Below are positions 42,769 through 53,500 of a stretch of 64,000 bases of DNA, one piece after another; position 1 is the first letter of the stretch; every line of letters begins with the position of its first letter. The notes beneath the pieces are model-generated. The model was not told the DNA's origin. It did no database searches and was given only the letters and a program-made list of their open reading frames with translations. The translations under genes were made by a program, and so were the position numbers. The DNA is from Clavaria fumosa (taxonomy: Eukaryota > Basidiomycota > Agaricomycetes > Agaricales > Clavariaceae). The DNA is taken from positions 124,001 to 188,000 of the forward strand of contig OX637801.1 in assembly GCA_951802425.1 (NCBI GenBank). The letters are read 5' to 3'.

Positions 42769-43689
42769 GTGGTGCCAAAGATTGGGGTACGAGGCGGAGA
42801 GGAGCGGAAAGCTCCTCTAACATGCTATATGTGCGAGAAAGCAGGGCACTATGCGAATGTGTGCCCTCAGTCACAGCGAAAGCCAGAGGCTTTTAGGGGA
42901 AATGTAAGGAACTACACCTTACAGGAGGAGCCTGAGGAACCGCCGGAGACACCTGCGGTTGAAAGCGAGGAGCCGGAGGGTGAAGCCCTACCGGGGGAAG
43001 TCGCGGAAGATGACTATGCTGGTCGCAGGGACCAGTACGATTCGGACAAGCTCTTCGTCCTTGAAGAGCTCGAGGAGGAGGCAGAAAGCGACCAGGTCGC
43101 TGGAATCCGGGAATTGGAAGAGGACGAGGTCCTCTATACGACAGAAGTACGTGTCGGCCATGTCGACGACAGGCCATTTCGGGCGCACATCCGGAAGGAG
43201 CGGACAGGATCACGCCCGGTAGTGACAAAGGAGGCTAGGCAATGCCTCGCGGCCTACGTCACCGTGAACGGTGTAAAAGCGTATACGCTTTTCAATTCTG
43301 GAAGTACCCCGGACCTGATGAGCCCGGATTTTGCCCGGGTGACGAAGGTACCAACCTTCCAACTGGATAATCCAGTTCCTATCCAACTCGGCTGTATCGG
43401 CAGCCGATCGACGATCACACGCGGATGCCGCGTAGCGGTAGATTTGGGAGGAATACTGGTGGAGGACCAGTATTTTGATATAGTGAACATCGACCGCTAT
43501 GATATCATAGTCGGAACGGCGTTCATGTATGACCACCGTGTGATACTGGATGTGCACCAACGTGCAATCCGGATTGGCGAAGGGAAGGGGAAAACCCTTC
43601 AGGCGATGTCGCCCAGTGAGGAGATGGAAGCATTACGCGTCCGTATATCGGCTAAGAACACGCCGAGGAAGGGAGCTCGAAAGAGCTGA
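42769..43689 (+). CDS. Gypsy C zinc knuckle and aspartic protease
   Basis: A CCHC knuckle (CYMCEKAGHYANVC) is followed by a long acidic linker (EEPEEPPETP, ELEEEAESDQ) and a retropepsin-like domain: LFNSGSTPDLMS for the active site, later YDIIVGTAFM for the flap/ILG-like strand. The expected LFDSGST carries Asn instead of the catalytic Asp, so the protease should be inactive. The frame ends with TGA at 43687-43689 and the same frame then continues open into pol, so only one stop separates protease and RT. Confidence 0.82.
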   Translation: MVPKIGVRGGEERKAPLTCYMCEKAGHYANVCPQSQRKPEAFRGNVRNYTLQEEPEEPPETPAVESEEPEGEALPGEVAEDDYAGRRDQYDSDKLFVLEELEEEAESDQVAGIRELEEDEVLYTTEVRVGHVDDRPFRAHIRKERTGSRPVVTKEARQCLAAYVTVNGVKAYTLFNSGSTPDLMSPDFARVTKVPTFQLDNPVPIQLGCIGSRSTITRGCRVAVDLGGILVEDQYFDIVNIDRYDIIVGTAFMYDHRVILDVHQRAIRIGEGKGKTLQAMSPSEEMEALRVRISAKNTPRKGARKS

Positions 43690-46600
43690 CTACACTCAGG
43701 CCCCCGGGATGCGGGTGAGCCCTGGAAGGGGGGAGAGGCTAACGCCTCTGTAAAGATAGACGACGCCTACCTCGAAGGCAGGTGTGAGTACTGGTTTAAC
43801 CAGTACACTGAGCTCTTTGGGGGAGTTCCCCCCAGACCGCCGCCGTTTCGGGCGGTGAACCACTGCATACCCTTAATAGACGAAAAGCAAGTCTATAATT
43901 ATTACCTGCCTCGGTGTGCTGAGGCATTTAAGGAACAATTCCTTGAGAAAGTGAACTGTTATATTACTAACGGTTGGTGGGAAGCAGGAGCGGCATCACA
44001 AGCAGCTCCTATGTTATGCATACCAAAAAGCAGCCGGATCCCGCTGCTACGGACAGTTGTAGACTGTCGGAAATGGAATGTGAACACAGTACGGGATATT
44101 ACCCCGTTGCCTGATCAGGATCAGATCAGGCAGGACGTGGCTAGAGCCGCGTATAGGTCAAAGATTGACCTATCGGATGCATACGAGCAAGTACGCGTAG
44201 AGCCTGAGGACGTGTGGAAGACGGCGTTTGCGACCGTCTTGGGCACCATGTTCTCACAGGTGATGCAGATAGGGGATTGTAATGCCCCTGCTACCTTCCA
44301 GCGCCTGATGATGCACATATTTCGTCATCAATTGGGAAAGTACGTGCATGTGTACTTAGACGATGTATTCGTCTTCTCCAAGACCTTGGAGGACCATGAG
44401 CGTCACTTAAAGACGGTCTTTGAGACCCTCAAAGGTGTGAGCCTTTTCTTGAGCAAGAAGAAGTGCTCGTTATATGCGAAGAGCGTAGATTGCCTAGGGC
44501 ATATAATAGATGCCCGAGGAATCCACGTCACGGTGGATAAAATGGATAAAATCCGTAACTGGAAAACGCCGACAAGCGTTAACGAGGTGCAGAGGTTCCT
44601 CAGATTAGTACAGTACATCGAACAGTTCATGCCCGATCTGTCCGCTTACACTGGCCCTTTGGCTAGTCTGTGTAGTGAAACGCAAATGTTTCACTGGAGA
44701 CCACTCCATGACAAGTGCATGGAGATGATTAAGGCATTGGCGTGTAAAACGCCAATATTACGCCCGGTAGATGCGGCAGTACAGGAGCCAATCTGGCTCG
44801 TGTGCGACGCGTCAGTGTCGGGCGTAGGGGCCATGTATGGCCAGGGAAAGACATGGGAAACCTGCCGTCCGGCGGGGTTTATGTCTAAAAGGTTCAGCCC
44901 GGCCCAGTTTAGTTACAAAACCTGGGACCGGGAGGCCTTAGCGATTGTCGAATCGCTACAGAAATGGGAGGATAAACTCCTCGGTAGACGAATCAACGTG
45001 GTCACAGACTACGAAGCGCTGGGGTTCTTTAAGAACCAAACGCGCTTGTCTGGCCGGCAGGCCAGGTGGATGGAATATATGGAGAGGTTTAACTACTCCA
45101 TCACTTACATTAAAGGCGACAGCAACAAAGTTGCGGATGGCCTTTCACGTTACCATATGAGTGATGCGACGGATGAGATTCATCTGGATCACGAGTACAT
45201 AAAGGTGGATGTTCGCCTTGACCCTGAAGGGGACGAGTTGCCCCGCGGACGCCTGGAGGAGGTGCGCGCACTACGAGTACGCGCACCTGCCGTGGACCAG
45301 GAGACCGAGCAGGAGCAACCGCCGCCTGTGCCCCAAGCGGACGGGGATGTGAGGGACGAGACGCTCGTGCCCTTAAGGCCCTGCGTGGAAGGGGGGGATA
45401 GCAGGATGCTGCAAAGCATCCGTGACGGCTATGAACAGGATTGCCTGTTCAAAATAATTTGGGAGAAACCGGGAAATTACACTGGTTTTAAGATCAGGGA
45501 TGACCTGATCTTCGCTGAGAATAAAAAGGGAGACGAGGTGCTCTGCGTGCCTCATACCCTTCATGAAGGAAAAAGCATCCCTGGAAGAATAATCCAGGAA
45601 GCCCATGCGGTCCTAGGACACATGGGGTCGCGGATAACGATGGACTACATCCGCCGTTACTACTGGTGGCCATCGGTGTCTAAAGACATCGATAAGTTTT
45701 GCTCGTCGTGCGGCGTGTGCCAGACGAGCAAGACTTCCCCTCAGAAGCCGCAAGGGCTTCTACACACCCTTCCGATCCCCAGGCAGCCCTGGGAATCAAT
45801 AGGAATGGACTTCGTAGGTCCATTCCCTATGTCGAAAGAGGCGGACTACCTCTGGGTGGTGATCTGCCGCCTCACTTCACTGGTACACCTGGTACCAGTT
45901 ACCGTTTCGGTAACGGCAGCAGAGCTAGCCTGGCTCTTTCTAACCCATGTAGTGAGATTGCATGGGTTGCCAGGATTGATTGTGTCCGATTGTGATCCGA
46001 GATTTACGTCTGCCTTTTGGCAGGAAACACACCGACTACTCGGTGTCAAGCTGCGGATGTCCACAGCTTTCCATCCGCAGACGGATGGAGCGACGGAACG
46101 GTCGATCCGATCTGTGTCTCAGATCCTCCGATCTGTGGTCCAACCGGACCAGATGGACTGGGCGGAGCGAATTCCAATGGTCGAATTCGCCATTAACGCG
46201 TCAATAAGCGCGTCGACAGGGTTTGCCCCGTTTGAGCTCACTTATGGGTACATGCCCCAGATGATGGCAGAGTTGCCAGATGACCTCCGGGCGGTGCCCA
46301 GAGGGGTACGGATGTTCGCGGAGAAAGCCGCGCTCAACCTTGCAATGGCGCACGACGCGATTATAGAAAGTCGCGTCCACCAGACGTTTTACGCTAACCA
46401 GCGTAGACGGGCAGAGCACCCGTTTAGAGAGGGAGAATTAGTTTACCTCTCAATGGAGAACTTGAATCTCCCTAAAAGACGAGCTAGAAAGCTCATGCCG
46501 AAGTTTATTGGGCCATACCCAATACGGTCGTGTAGACCGGAATCATCTACGTACGAGCTGGAGCTCCCCGACTCGCTAAAGTCGAGGAGAATCCATCCGA

Positions 46601-46923
46601 CGTTCCATGTCAGCTGGTTGGGGCGACATGAACCAAACGACGATGCGTTGTTTCCGTGTTGTGAGGTGGAAGTCTTTTATGACTTTGGTGTGGATCCAAA
46701 GGAGGAATGGCTAGTAGACGCCATTATTGGCCATAGGTGGGAAGGCCGCCACCTGGAATGCGAGGTTCAATGGAACCTCAGGGATACGACCTGGGAGCCG
46801 TACATGGGGGTCAAAGAGCTGGCTGCTCTAGACCATTACCTTGAACTGCAAGGTGTAGACTCGTGGAGGGCACTACCTAGGCACCCTCGAGCAGAGCGCG
46901 GACGGAGCGCCCGCGCGGAGTAG
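43690..46923 (+). CDS. Gypsy C pol: RT, RNase H, integrase, chromodomain-like C-terminus
   Basis: Open from 43690 directly after the protease stop. The RT has SKIDLSDAYEQVRV and the intact catalytic YLDDVFVFS. RNase H has VCDASVSGVGAMYG and ADGLSRY. The integrase has an HHCC finger (H...H...CSSCGVCQTSK), the core WESIGMDFVGPFP, VSDCDPRF and STAFHPQTDGATERSI, and then a GPYPI module and a chromodomain-like LECEVQWNLRDTTWEP. All catalytic residues I can check (DD of the RT, integrase D-D-E region) are present, so this part may be functional if translated. Integrase inserts the element; the terminal domain usually guides it to chromatin. Confidence 0.9.
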   Translation, partial: LHSGPRDAGEPWKGGEANASVKIDDAYLEGRCEYWFNQYTELFGGVPPRPPPFRAVNHCIPLIDEKQVYNYYLPRCAEAFKEQFLEKVNCYITNGWWEAGAASQAAPMLCIPKSSRIPLLRTVVDCRKWNVNTVRDITPLPDQDQIRQDVARAAYRSKIDLSDAYEQVRVEPEDVWKTAFATVLGTMFSQVMQIGDCNAPATFQRLMMHIFRHQLGKYVHVYLDDVFVFSKTLEDHERHLKTVFETLKGVSLFLSKKKCSLYAKSVDCLGHIIDARGIHVTVDKMDKIRNWKTPTSVNEVQRFLRLVQYIEQFMPDLSAYTGPLASLCSETQMFHWRPLHDKCMEMIKALACKTPILRPVDAAVQEPIWLVCDASVSGVGAMYGQGKTWETCRPAGFMSKRFSPAQFSYKTWDREALAIVESLQKWEDKLLGRRINVVTDYEALGFFKNQTRLSGRQARWMEYMERFNYSITYIKGDSNKVADGLSRYHMSDATDEIHLDHEYIKVDVRLDPEGDELPRGRLEEVRALRVRAPAVDQETEQEQPPPVPQADGDVRDETLVPLRPCVEGGDSRMLQSIRDGYEQDCLFKIIWEKPGNYTGFKIRDDLIFAENKKGDEVLCVPHTLHEGKSIPGRIIQEAHAVLGHMGSRITMDYIRRYYWWPSVSKDIDKFCSSCGVCQTSKTSPQKPQGLLHTLPIPRQPWESIGMDFVGPFPMSKEADYLWVVICRLTSLVHLVPVTVSVTAAELAWLFLTHVVRLHGLPGLIVSDCDPRFTSAFWQETHRLLGVKLRMSTAFHPQTDGATERSIRSVSQILRSVVQPDQMDWAERIPMVEFAINASISASTGFAPFELTYGYMPQMMAELPDDLRAVPRGVRMFAEKAALNLAMAHDAIIESRVHQTFYANQRRRAEHPFREGELVYLSMENLNLPKRRARKLMPKFIGPYPIRSCRPESSTYELELPDSLKSRRIHPTFHVSWLGRHEPNDDALFPCCEVEVFYDFGVDPKEEWLVDAIIGHRWEGRHLECEVQWNLRDTTWEPYMGVKELAALDHYLELQGVDSWRALPRHPRAERGRSARAE

Positions 46924-47056
46924 TAACGCGATTGAGCCAGACCGCTGGGTCGTTAGCCACAGTGATTAAGTCACATGGTGGCTCCACCGTAAGGTACAAA
47001 ACCTTAAGAGGGCCTGCCCTCTTTTTCTCTTTTTTCTTCATCAGCCATTTGTTACA
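46924..47056 (+). other. Spacer between pol and the extra frame
   Basis: 133 bp without a frame. It contains a T-rich run (ctctttttctcttttttcttca) shortly before the ATG at 47057, which may be a splice acceptor or pyrimidine leader for a separate message. Confidence 0.35.
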
Positions 47057-49160
47057 ATGGATGATCCAATGGGGGAAACCCCATCTCCTCGCGCTACTCA
47101 CGCCGCCGCCTCTACCGCTACCGCCGCCGTTCCTGGCCTCGCGCCAGGGAACTCGCTGCCGACGAGCATCGTCGGAACGGCTGGGTTGTCCCAGCCGTCG
47201 TTGTCACAAGGGGAGGAAACTCTCCCCTGGGTACAGGATCGCATGATCCATGCGATCACCCACGGATCCCGGTGCACCCAGTGCATCGGATTCCGTCGTC
47301 ACATCTTCGAGTCGCTGCTGCACTCGGACGAAGCATTTCAACAAACGCTTAAGGAAGCGCAGGAAAGCGCTAGGCATGAGCTCAAGCCGGAGCTCGGAAT
47401 GATACAGCGCAAGTTGGACGACTTGCATGAAGAGTATGAGAAGGGCAATGCCCTTTGCGCCGGGCACCGTCAAAAGCTTGAAAAAGCTTATGATAGCCTG
47501 GATAAGGTCGAGGCCGACCTTAGAAAGGCGAAGGAGAAGGTTCTCTCCTTGACAGAAAAGTTGGCAAGCGCCAACAAGGAGCTCGCCGCGGTGCGAACAG
47601 CGGCGAAAGGGAAGGGACCTGACAGGGATCCCTTGGAGCGGGACCCAAAAAGGGCCCGCACTGCTGTCTCATACGCGGACATAGCGCCGCCTATGGGGGA
47701 CATGGACGTCCCCATGAACATTGAAGAGGGGTATCCCCCTCTTCCACCTGCTGGTATTAGCCAGCAGAACCCCGATGCCTCACTGAGGCATAAACAAACG
47801 TTTGCGGAGACGGTGCTTGCGCCTCCGACAAGGGGTTATCCCTTTAATGCCCCCCGCCCAGACAGGGCTCCGGATGGCTATCCCTGGCCATTGGGGATGT
47901 CTGTCAAGCCCGGTGCGTGGGCTGTCGAGTTGAAGATGGTGGAGGAGGTGATAGCCCTCAACCAGCAGGCGCACCATGGAGCGCCTGACGGCAGTTATGA
48001 TATGACTGCCATAATGAAGATGCGATGGGCCATTAAGGAGGCCCAGAAGAACGTGGCAGCGGGAAAGCTGCCTACGCCAGTTGAGGACTGGCTGTTGAGG
48101 AACTGGAGAGTTCCTGCCGGCGTCGAGAAATTGGCAGACCGGGTGGCGCACCATCTGCAGGGGCAGATGTTGCGAGAGAGCGGAGGGATGGGCGACCCAT
48201 CCCTGAGGGCAGGACCCTTGGAAGTCGCAGGAGGGGGAGCACCCTCCTATCCGTCGTACCAGACATTGCCGCTGACAGCGGCAAGAGTGGTTGCGCCTCC
48301 CATTACTCCCCCAAGAGCTGTGGCTCTCCTTTGTAGGGGAGAAGGGAGAAATTCCCCCTATGAACCCGAAAGGCGACAGAGGCACAGTGTCAGACCTGCG
48401 CTGCTGGGCCGCCGACATAAGGATGGGCAGAGCGGCCGTCCTTGGTATTGATAAGAACGGGGACTCACCCCTGTCCTTTGCACGCAAGGTGGCCATCTGG
48501 TGTACCATAATGGCGTGCGCACCGTCCCAGGCCCGAATGCGGCGCCCGTTCCTAGCTATGGCTGTAGCCCTCTTTGTGTCAAAGATGGCGTACGCGCAGG
48601 CCATTAAAGGGAGAGTCCTCCCTGCACGATGTTCCAGGCACTGGAACACAAAGATAATGCCAACTGTCATGCAGATGATTGAGGCGTTTGTAGACGCCGG
48701 AGTCTCCATTGGGGAAACGGAGCTCTGGGACGAATTTGTACTCGCGTGGGCACGCGAGTACATGCGAAAGGGGAATGCCCCCTTGGACGATGATATCCAG
48801 CTAGCGCTGGGTAAACGGGAGAAGCCTCCCATACCGCCCCGGACATATGCACTGCTAGAGTGCATAGGGTGCGGGGCGCATCCGTGCCGTCTTCGGTTAA
48901 GTGAGAAGGCGGGAGACGAACGGAGGGGCGATGCGCCCCTGGAAGACGGTGGAAGCACGTCCACCGTCAGGAACCCCCTAGGGCTACCTATTGGGGGTTT
49001 AACAATATCCCAGACAGAGGGTGCGGGGCCCTCTCAAAAACAAAAGAAAGTGGCTAAGTCATCAGCCGCTAAGGCCGCAAAGAGGCCTGTTGTGTCGTCG
49101 CCCGACTGGAGCAACGACGAGGGCAAGCCACCGTGCGACTACGAGCAGGGCTTGGACTAA
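47057..49160 (+). CDS. Gypsy C extra ORF after pol, unknown function
   Basis: The ATG at 47057 opens a ~460-codon frame to 48451. A second frame overlapping from about 48291 runs to the TAA at 49160; one frameshift near 48300-48350 probably joins them into one ~700-residue protein. The N-terminus is Ala/Pro-rich. A Cys pair (CTQCIGF) and a Lys/Glu-rich coiled coil (about residues 95-185, KLEKAYDSLDKVEADLRKAK) follow, then conserved-looking WAVELKMVEEVIALNQQAHH and MRWAIKEAQKNVAAGK, and in the second part FARKVAIWCTIMACAPSQA. A basic Ser/Lys-rich tail ends it. No transmembrane segment or signal peptide suggests an envelope protein. I do not recognise the family. Its position is that of the additional ORFs of some plant and fungal Gypsy elements. 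Confidence 0.6.
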
Positions 49161-49457
49161 GCATCCGAGCTCTTTAAAAACATATGCCTACCCCGCAGGA
49201 CAAGACAGCGGCACTTGGGGCACCCCCCACCGGGGCGTGCCGCTTGTGACACGCTGTCCAACTGGGGGCAGGTCGCGCAGACCACCGGGTAGGACCCGTC
49301 AGCACCAGGTGAAGGCCCCAGGAGGGGATCGCGCCCGGTGACATGGCGGTAACCCTGCCCAAGGGGATGCGCCCCTTGTAACGCTATTCTACTTCTGCTC
49401 GTTGTCCCGCACCGCCCGCGCGTTGCCTCTGGTTGGGGCCTCTCCAGAGGGGGAGGG
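49161..49457 (+). other. Gypsy C 3' untranslated region and purine tract
   Basis: Non-coding, rich in stem-forming words. The run ccagagggggagggtg immediately before the 3' LTR at 49458 is the likely polypurine tract. Confidence 0.6.
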
Positions 49458-49682
49458 TGTAAGGCTATAGGCCTTTTCTATTCTTTTATTACATAAGATA
49501 CATACCTTAATAGTCTACTAGCATAGCCGCTTAGGCTATGCTTACATCAGCGGCCCCTAGAGGGCCGCTCGCCTATATATATCGCGTCGCGACTGTACAG
49601 AGAGGGTAGATCCCTCTACATAGAACTACCATACTCAATATACAGTTGAGTCCGGTTCTTTTGAGGGATAGAAAGTATTACA
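49458..49682 (+). repeat. Gypsy C 3' LTR
   Basis: 225 bp. It differs from the 5' LTR only at 49567. It ends ATTACA, followed by the target duplication GCACA at 49683-49687. Confidence 0.92.
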
Positions 49683-50412
49683 GCACATTAGCAAGCATCT
49701 GGACAGAGACTTGCCAAGTAATGCTGGGCGTACTACGGGATTTGTCGAACCTGAAGGCGGAGGTCGTTTTGGTGCTGGAATCAAGTCCTTCTCTCCTGGC
49801 TGGTTTATGCAAGGCCAGCAACAGGTAATGCTGTCACATAACTACCTTGTTTTACTGTCTCAATGTCAACAGCTCAGTGATAAACTGCATGCTTCGACCA
49901 GCTTGCAGACTGCATATGGTTCCTCCTTCATTCGAGGAATTGCACATGCAGAGAAGCTGTGCAATTCAATTATGGCCTTGGTCGCACCAGAACAATATGA
50001 CTTTGGGAGCTCAGCCATTGACCAAGTGCAAGCTGGGATGGCAATGGCAAAAACATACAAGAATGTGCAGCTTTGGCCCTCAATTTTTATAGCAATGGAA
50101 GTCATCATGAACAGGAAGACTCCTGCACATCATGACAAGGGAGGCTGCCTGGCTCACTACGATCTTTTGGTTAGTGCTGGAACTCACAAGCAGGCATACA
50201 TGACACTCCAGGAACTTGGTGGTCAATTTTCCTACAATCCTGGAACTGTCCTTGTATTTGCAGGTAAAGTTTTTCTGCATGAAGTGATGGATTGGGAGGG
50301 TGGCAAATGATTGTGCATTGCTCATTTCATGAAAGATTCTGTTCATGACCATCTACAGATACCACAACCAACTTACCCAACTCAAAATACGTACATGCAA
50401 TTGTTGACCTAG
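49683..50412 (+). pseudogene. TET/JBP-like 2OG-Fe(II) dioxygenase, 3' part with catalytic core
   Basis: Continues the 40.8-kb exon (ISKHLDRDLPSNAGRTTGF). A 48-bp intron (49825-49872) follows, then the core exon: SSFIRGIAHAEKLCNSIMAL, NRKTPAHHDKGG with the HxD iron motif, YDLLVSAGTH, YNPGTVLVFAGKVFLHEV with the distal iron His. This pattern (NR.T..H.D ... YDPGTV...GK...H) is that of the fungal TET/JBP family, whose members oxidise 5-methylcytosine and commonly sit beside KDZ transposases. A TGA at 50308 falls just before LCIAHFMKDSVHDHL, where the family has the arginine that binds 2-oxoglutarate. With the retrotransposon insertion this makes the gene a pseudogene. It is convergent with the KDZ transposase. 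Confidence 0.75.
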
Positions 50413-50523
50413 GTACATTTATATAGAAACTGGTCACTTCATCACTGTTGCTGAACTCCAGGAAAGGAGCTTCTGTCTGGGTGAAATTGCAGTGCTTTGT
50501 ATCCCCACAATTGATGTGGCTAG

Positions 50524-53500
50524 CTAAGATTTGACTTGTGGTAGACTCAAAATATCACCCCAGGCAGTAGATGCAGCCTCCTTCATCCACTTCCATACCA
50601 TAGCCTGCTTCTCAGCATAGCTTCTGTGACCATGCAAGCACCGTGTTTCTGCCCAGACTCTCCTCCTCTCCCATTCCCTTTGTTGGTGTGAATACCATGC
50701 CAATGCCAATGTCATTTCATGTCTCACCAATAACATCTCTTCTTCCCACCTGTCATATCAAGCCTTTGCTCTCAGCCAGTTCACCCTCAATACTTATTTC
50801 AGTCAGCATAGAAACATATGAGGAAGCTAACATATCAAAGAACTCACTTTCATTCATCAAAGGGTTTCCAGCATTTCCCCCAGTCCCAATCCTCCAGAAC
50901 CAGGGTAATGCATCATTTCGCTGCCCAATCCAGTTTTCCTCTGCCACATCTGTGTTAACTTTCAAGTCCGTGTCTTGGAGAACTTGAAACTTCTCAAGTA
51001 CATGTGCAGGTGCTCCCAGGCTTATCAAGGCAGACCTAGCACACTTGTACCTCCCAGTATACTCCTTGATCTTGTCATTCACTTGGAGGAGTTCTGAGCA
51101 GCTCCTGGTCTTGCTTGCCTGGGTTTTGGATTTTCAAATTTGTATCTTGTAAAGCAACGACTTGTGTCCGATTGCCAGTCTGAGCCCTTCAAGTGACTCC
51201 TCTGCTTGTACCACCCGCAGCTGTATTTCTTGATCCACAAATTTTTCCCACCCATTTTTCAAGCAGAAGTCATGGCCAAACGTAGAAGGCATCCAAAGCC
51301 TGTTCTGTATGAAATTCTGCTCGTCCATGTCCAGGTCTTCCACGTCACCATCCTGAGGATCATCCTGTGTTTCTTCTCTAGTGTCTTCTGGCATGGTCTC
51401 CTGGTGTTGGTCATCCCACTCGAAATCTCCCAGAACAGTATAGACTTGTTGGTTGAAATTTTCAATTTTGGATTGAAGTGCATTCTGTTTATCAATAATG
51501 CTTTGCTTCTGAGCTGCTGTGAGTCTCCTCTTCAGGGTTAGGTCAATTGAACATCTGGAGGCTCATTGGCATGTGTGTAGGCTTAGCATCTTGGATGTCA
51601 CTTACTGAATATGTTCCAGATCCATGCCTTGAGTCAGGAATGATGTAATCCCTGAAGGTAATCCAGTTTCTTTTTCCCTAGCTGAGAGAGTTAGCCTGAT
51701 ATCTGCAAGAGTTGGTGCTTCATATTGAAATTTTCAGATTTCTGTCTCTAGTGATGAAGTGAGGAATATCAACTCACTCTTTTCCAGTTGTATATCGTAT
51801 ATTTTGAGGGCTTCCCCTCGATTTTGCAAAGCAATCTGCTCTAAATTCATCCATTCTTCTCTTGCTTCTGATCCAATCCCTTCATTCAAATCATTGAATG
51901 CAATCTTGGTTTGCCGAAGACCTTCTGTTGCAGCATTGTACTTCACCAGGAGGGCCTTCACTAGATTGCATATTCAGTTATCCCAAATTCACTTAGAAAA
52001 TTTTGATACCCACCAATACCCACTGTTTTCTTCCAGTTTGAATCTCGCATGTAGTCATCTAATATTTCATGCCGATGTGCCTTGCTCATGGCCTGTATGC
52101 TGCTGGGGACCTTGTTCAGGTTTGACCACAGAGTCTCCAAAATCTCTCCATCTTGTTGGCCAGCACCATGAACAAAGTTCAAGGAGAACAGTGGGAAACA
52201 GGAACGAATGTGTGCCCCCAAGTGAAATTTACCCACTGCAGGTATGATTGTTGTTGAAGGGTGCACAGACAGATACTGGCTCCCCTGGACCCTCTTGTCG
52301 AAATTGCGAATCCACTGACAACAGATATCATAGATGACTAAAGTCTCTGTCATCCCTTCTGTCCTATATTTGATAGCTTGGCAAATTGCATAGTCAATGT
52401 TGATGTGACTGGAAGAAAAAGCAACAAGTATTTGCAACCAAATTCAAATATACAGACATTTTCAGCTCACTGCTCGCCCTTCTGGAAATCAACCACAGAA
52501 TGTGGCACGAAACACCCATGCCGTGAGCAGGCACATGCCCCTATTCCCGTGGCTTCCAGGTGACTTGAGTGAGCATTTGACTGGCTTATAGCCCTGTGAT
52601 TTGAACATTTTGATTTCTGTTGTAGGAGTGAATCTCAGGTGACCAGTCCAAGTTAGACACCTACATCTCGAATCTCTAAGCCCTCAGAGAGGTGATGTTG
52701 ATAATTCACCTCCTCTACAATATATGCCTCTCCATTTGCTAACCTAACATCTTTCTCTGCTCTTTGCATTTTCAAGTGTTCTGCTGAGAAATTTCCATCA
52801 ACAACCAGGGATCTGCGGAAAAGCCATCTGGCATTTCTTTATCAGGGTTTGCATGCATTCAATGAAAACAAGACTTACTGATCTGGTTGACTTTGCCAGT
52901 TGTTAGGAAGATTAATGCCAGGTTGAGGGCAAGCAGGACAAACAGTGCTAGGTCCCCATTTCCTGTTTTCCTATCCAAGTCGTGCCCAAAACCAAATTGT
53001 TTTCTATTTGTCAAGTCTTGCCATTGATGAGATACTCTCATTAGTTCACGGTATTGATCCTAATGTCAGCAGCTTGTCAATACAAATGGAGGGAAAAGGA
53101 GAGGAGGATACTAACTGGTACAGTGTCTGGGAAAGCATTAGAGGCAAATCTCTTTAGTTTGGAGTAAAAGGCGCCTGCTGAGGTTTTACACTCCATAGCC
53201 TCAATATAGATGTGACCAAGGACTTCAAATGTGAACACTGTTTGAGGTTTCATATAGCTGGCAGGAAACAGACAGTGTTGAAGCAGCTGTATATGGTGGG
53301 AAGGAGCATTTGAGCATTGGCAGTAATAGATGCTCCATCAGCACACTCCATTTGAGTGTACAACTAGAAGCAGACTTGCACCTGGCCTATCCAAATTAGG
53401 TTCATTTCTGGTATCTTGCTCCCATTGATCCTTCTCCCTGTACCCTTCCTCTTTGAATTCTGGACATGGTGAGCCTTGATGCCCTAAGTGAATCGCCAGT

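Larger units (their letters stand above)
40832..49682 (+). mobile_element. Ty3/Gypsy element C, structurally complete, GCACA target duplication
   Basis: 8,851 bp. Identical-length LTRs (225 bp) differ at one position (A at 40941, G at 49567). GCACA flanks both ends, showing a simple and recent insertion, here into a TET/JBP-like gene. Internal order: N-terminal gag piece, gag, CCHC knuckle plus protease, RT-RNase H-integrase-chromodomain-like pol, then an extra frame (47057-49160) before the 3' LTR. Despite its youth, gag is split and the protease active site is altered, so it may be non-autonomous. The whole element is unusually dense in short perfect inverted repeats. Confidence 0.93.

Noticed and set aside
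47057..49160. Extra Gypsy C frame as an envelope gene.
   Set aside because: No signal peptide, transmembrane helix or fusion-like segment is visible; position alone is not evidence of env.
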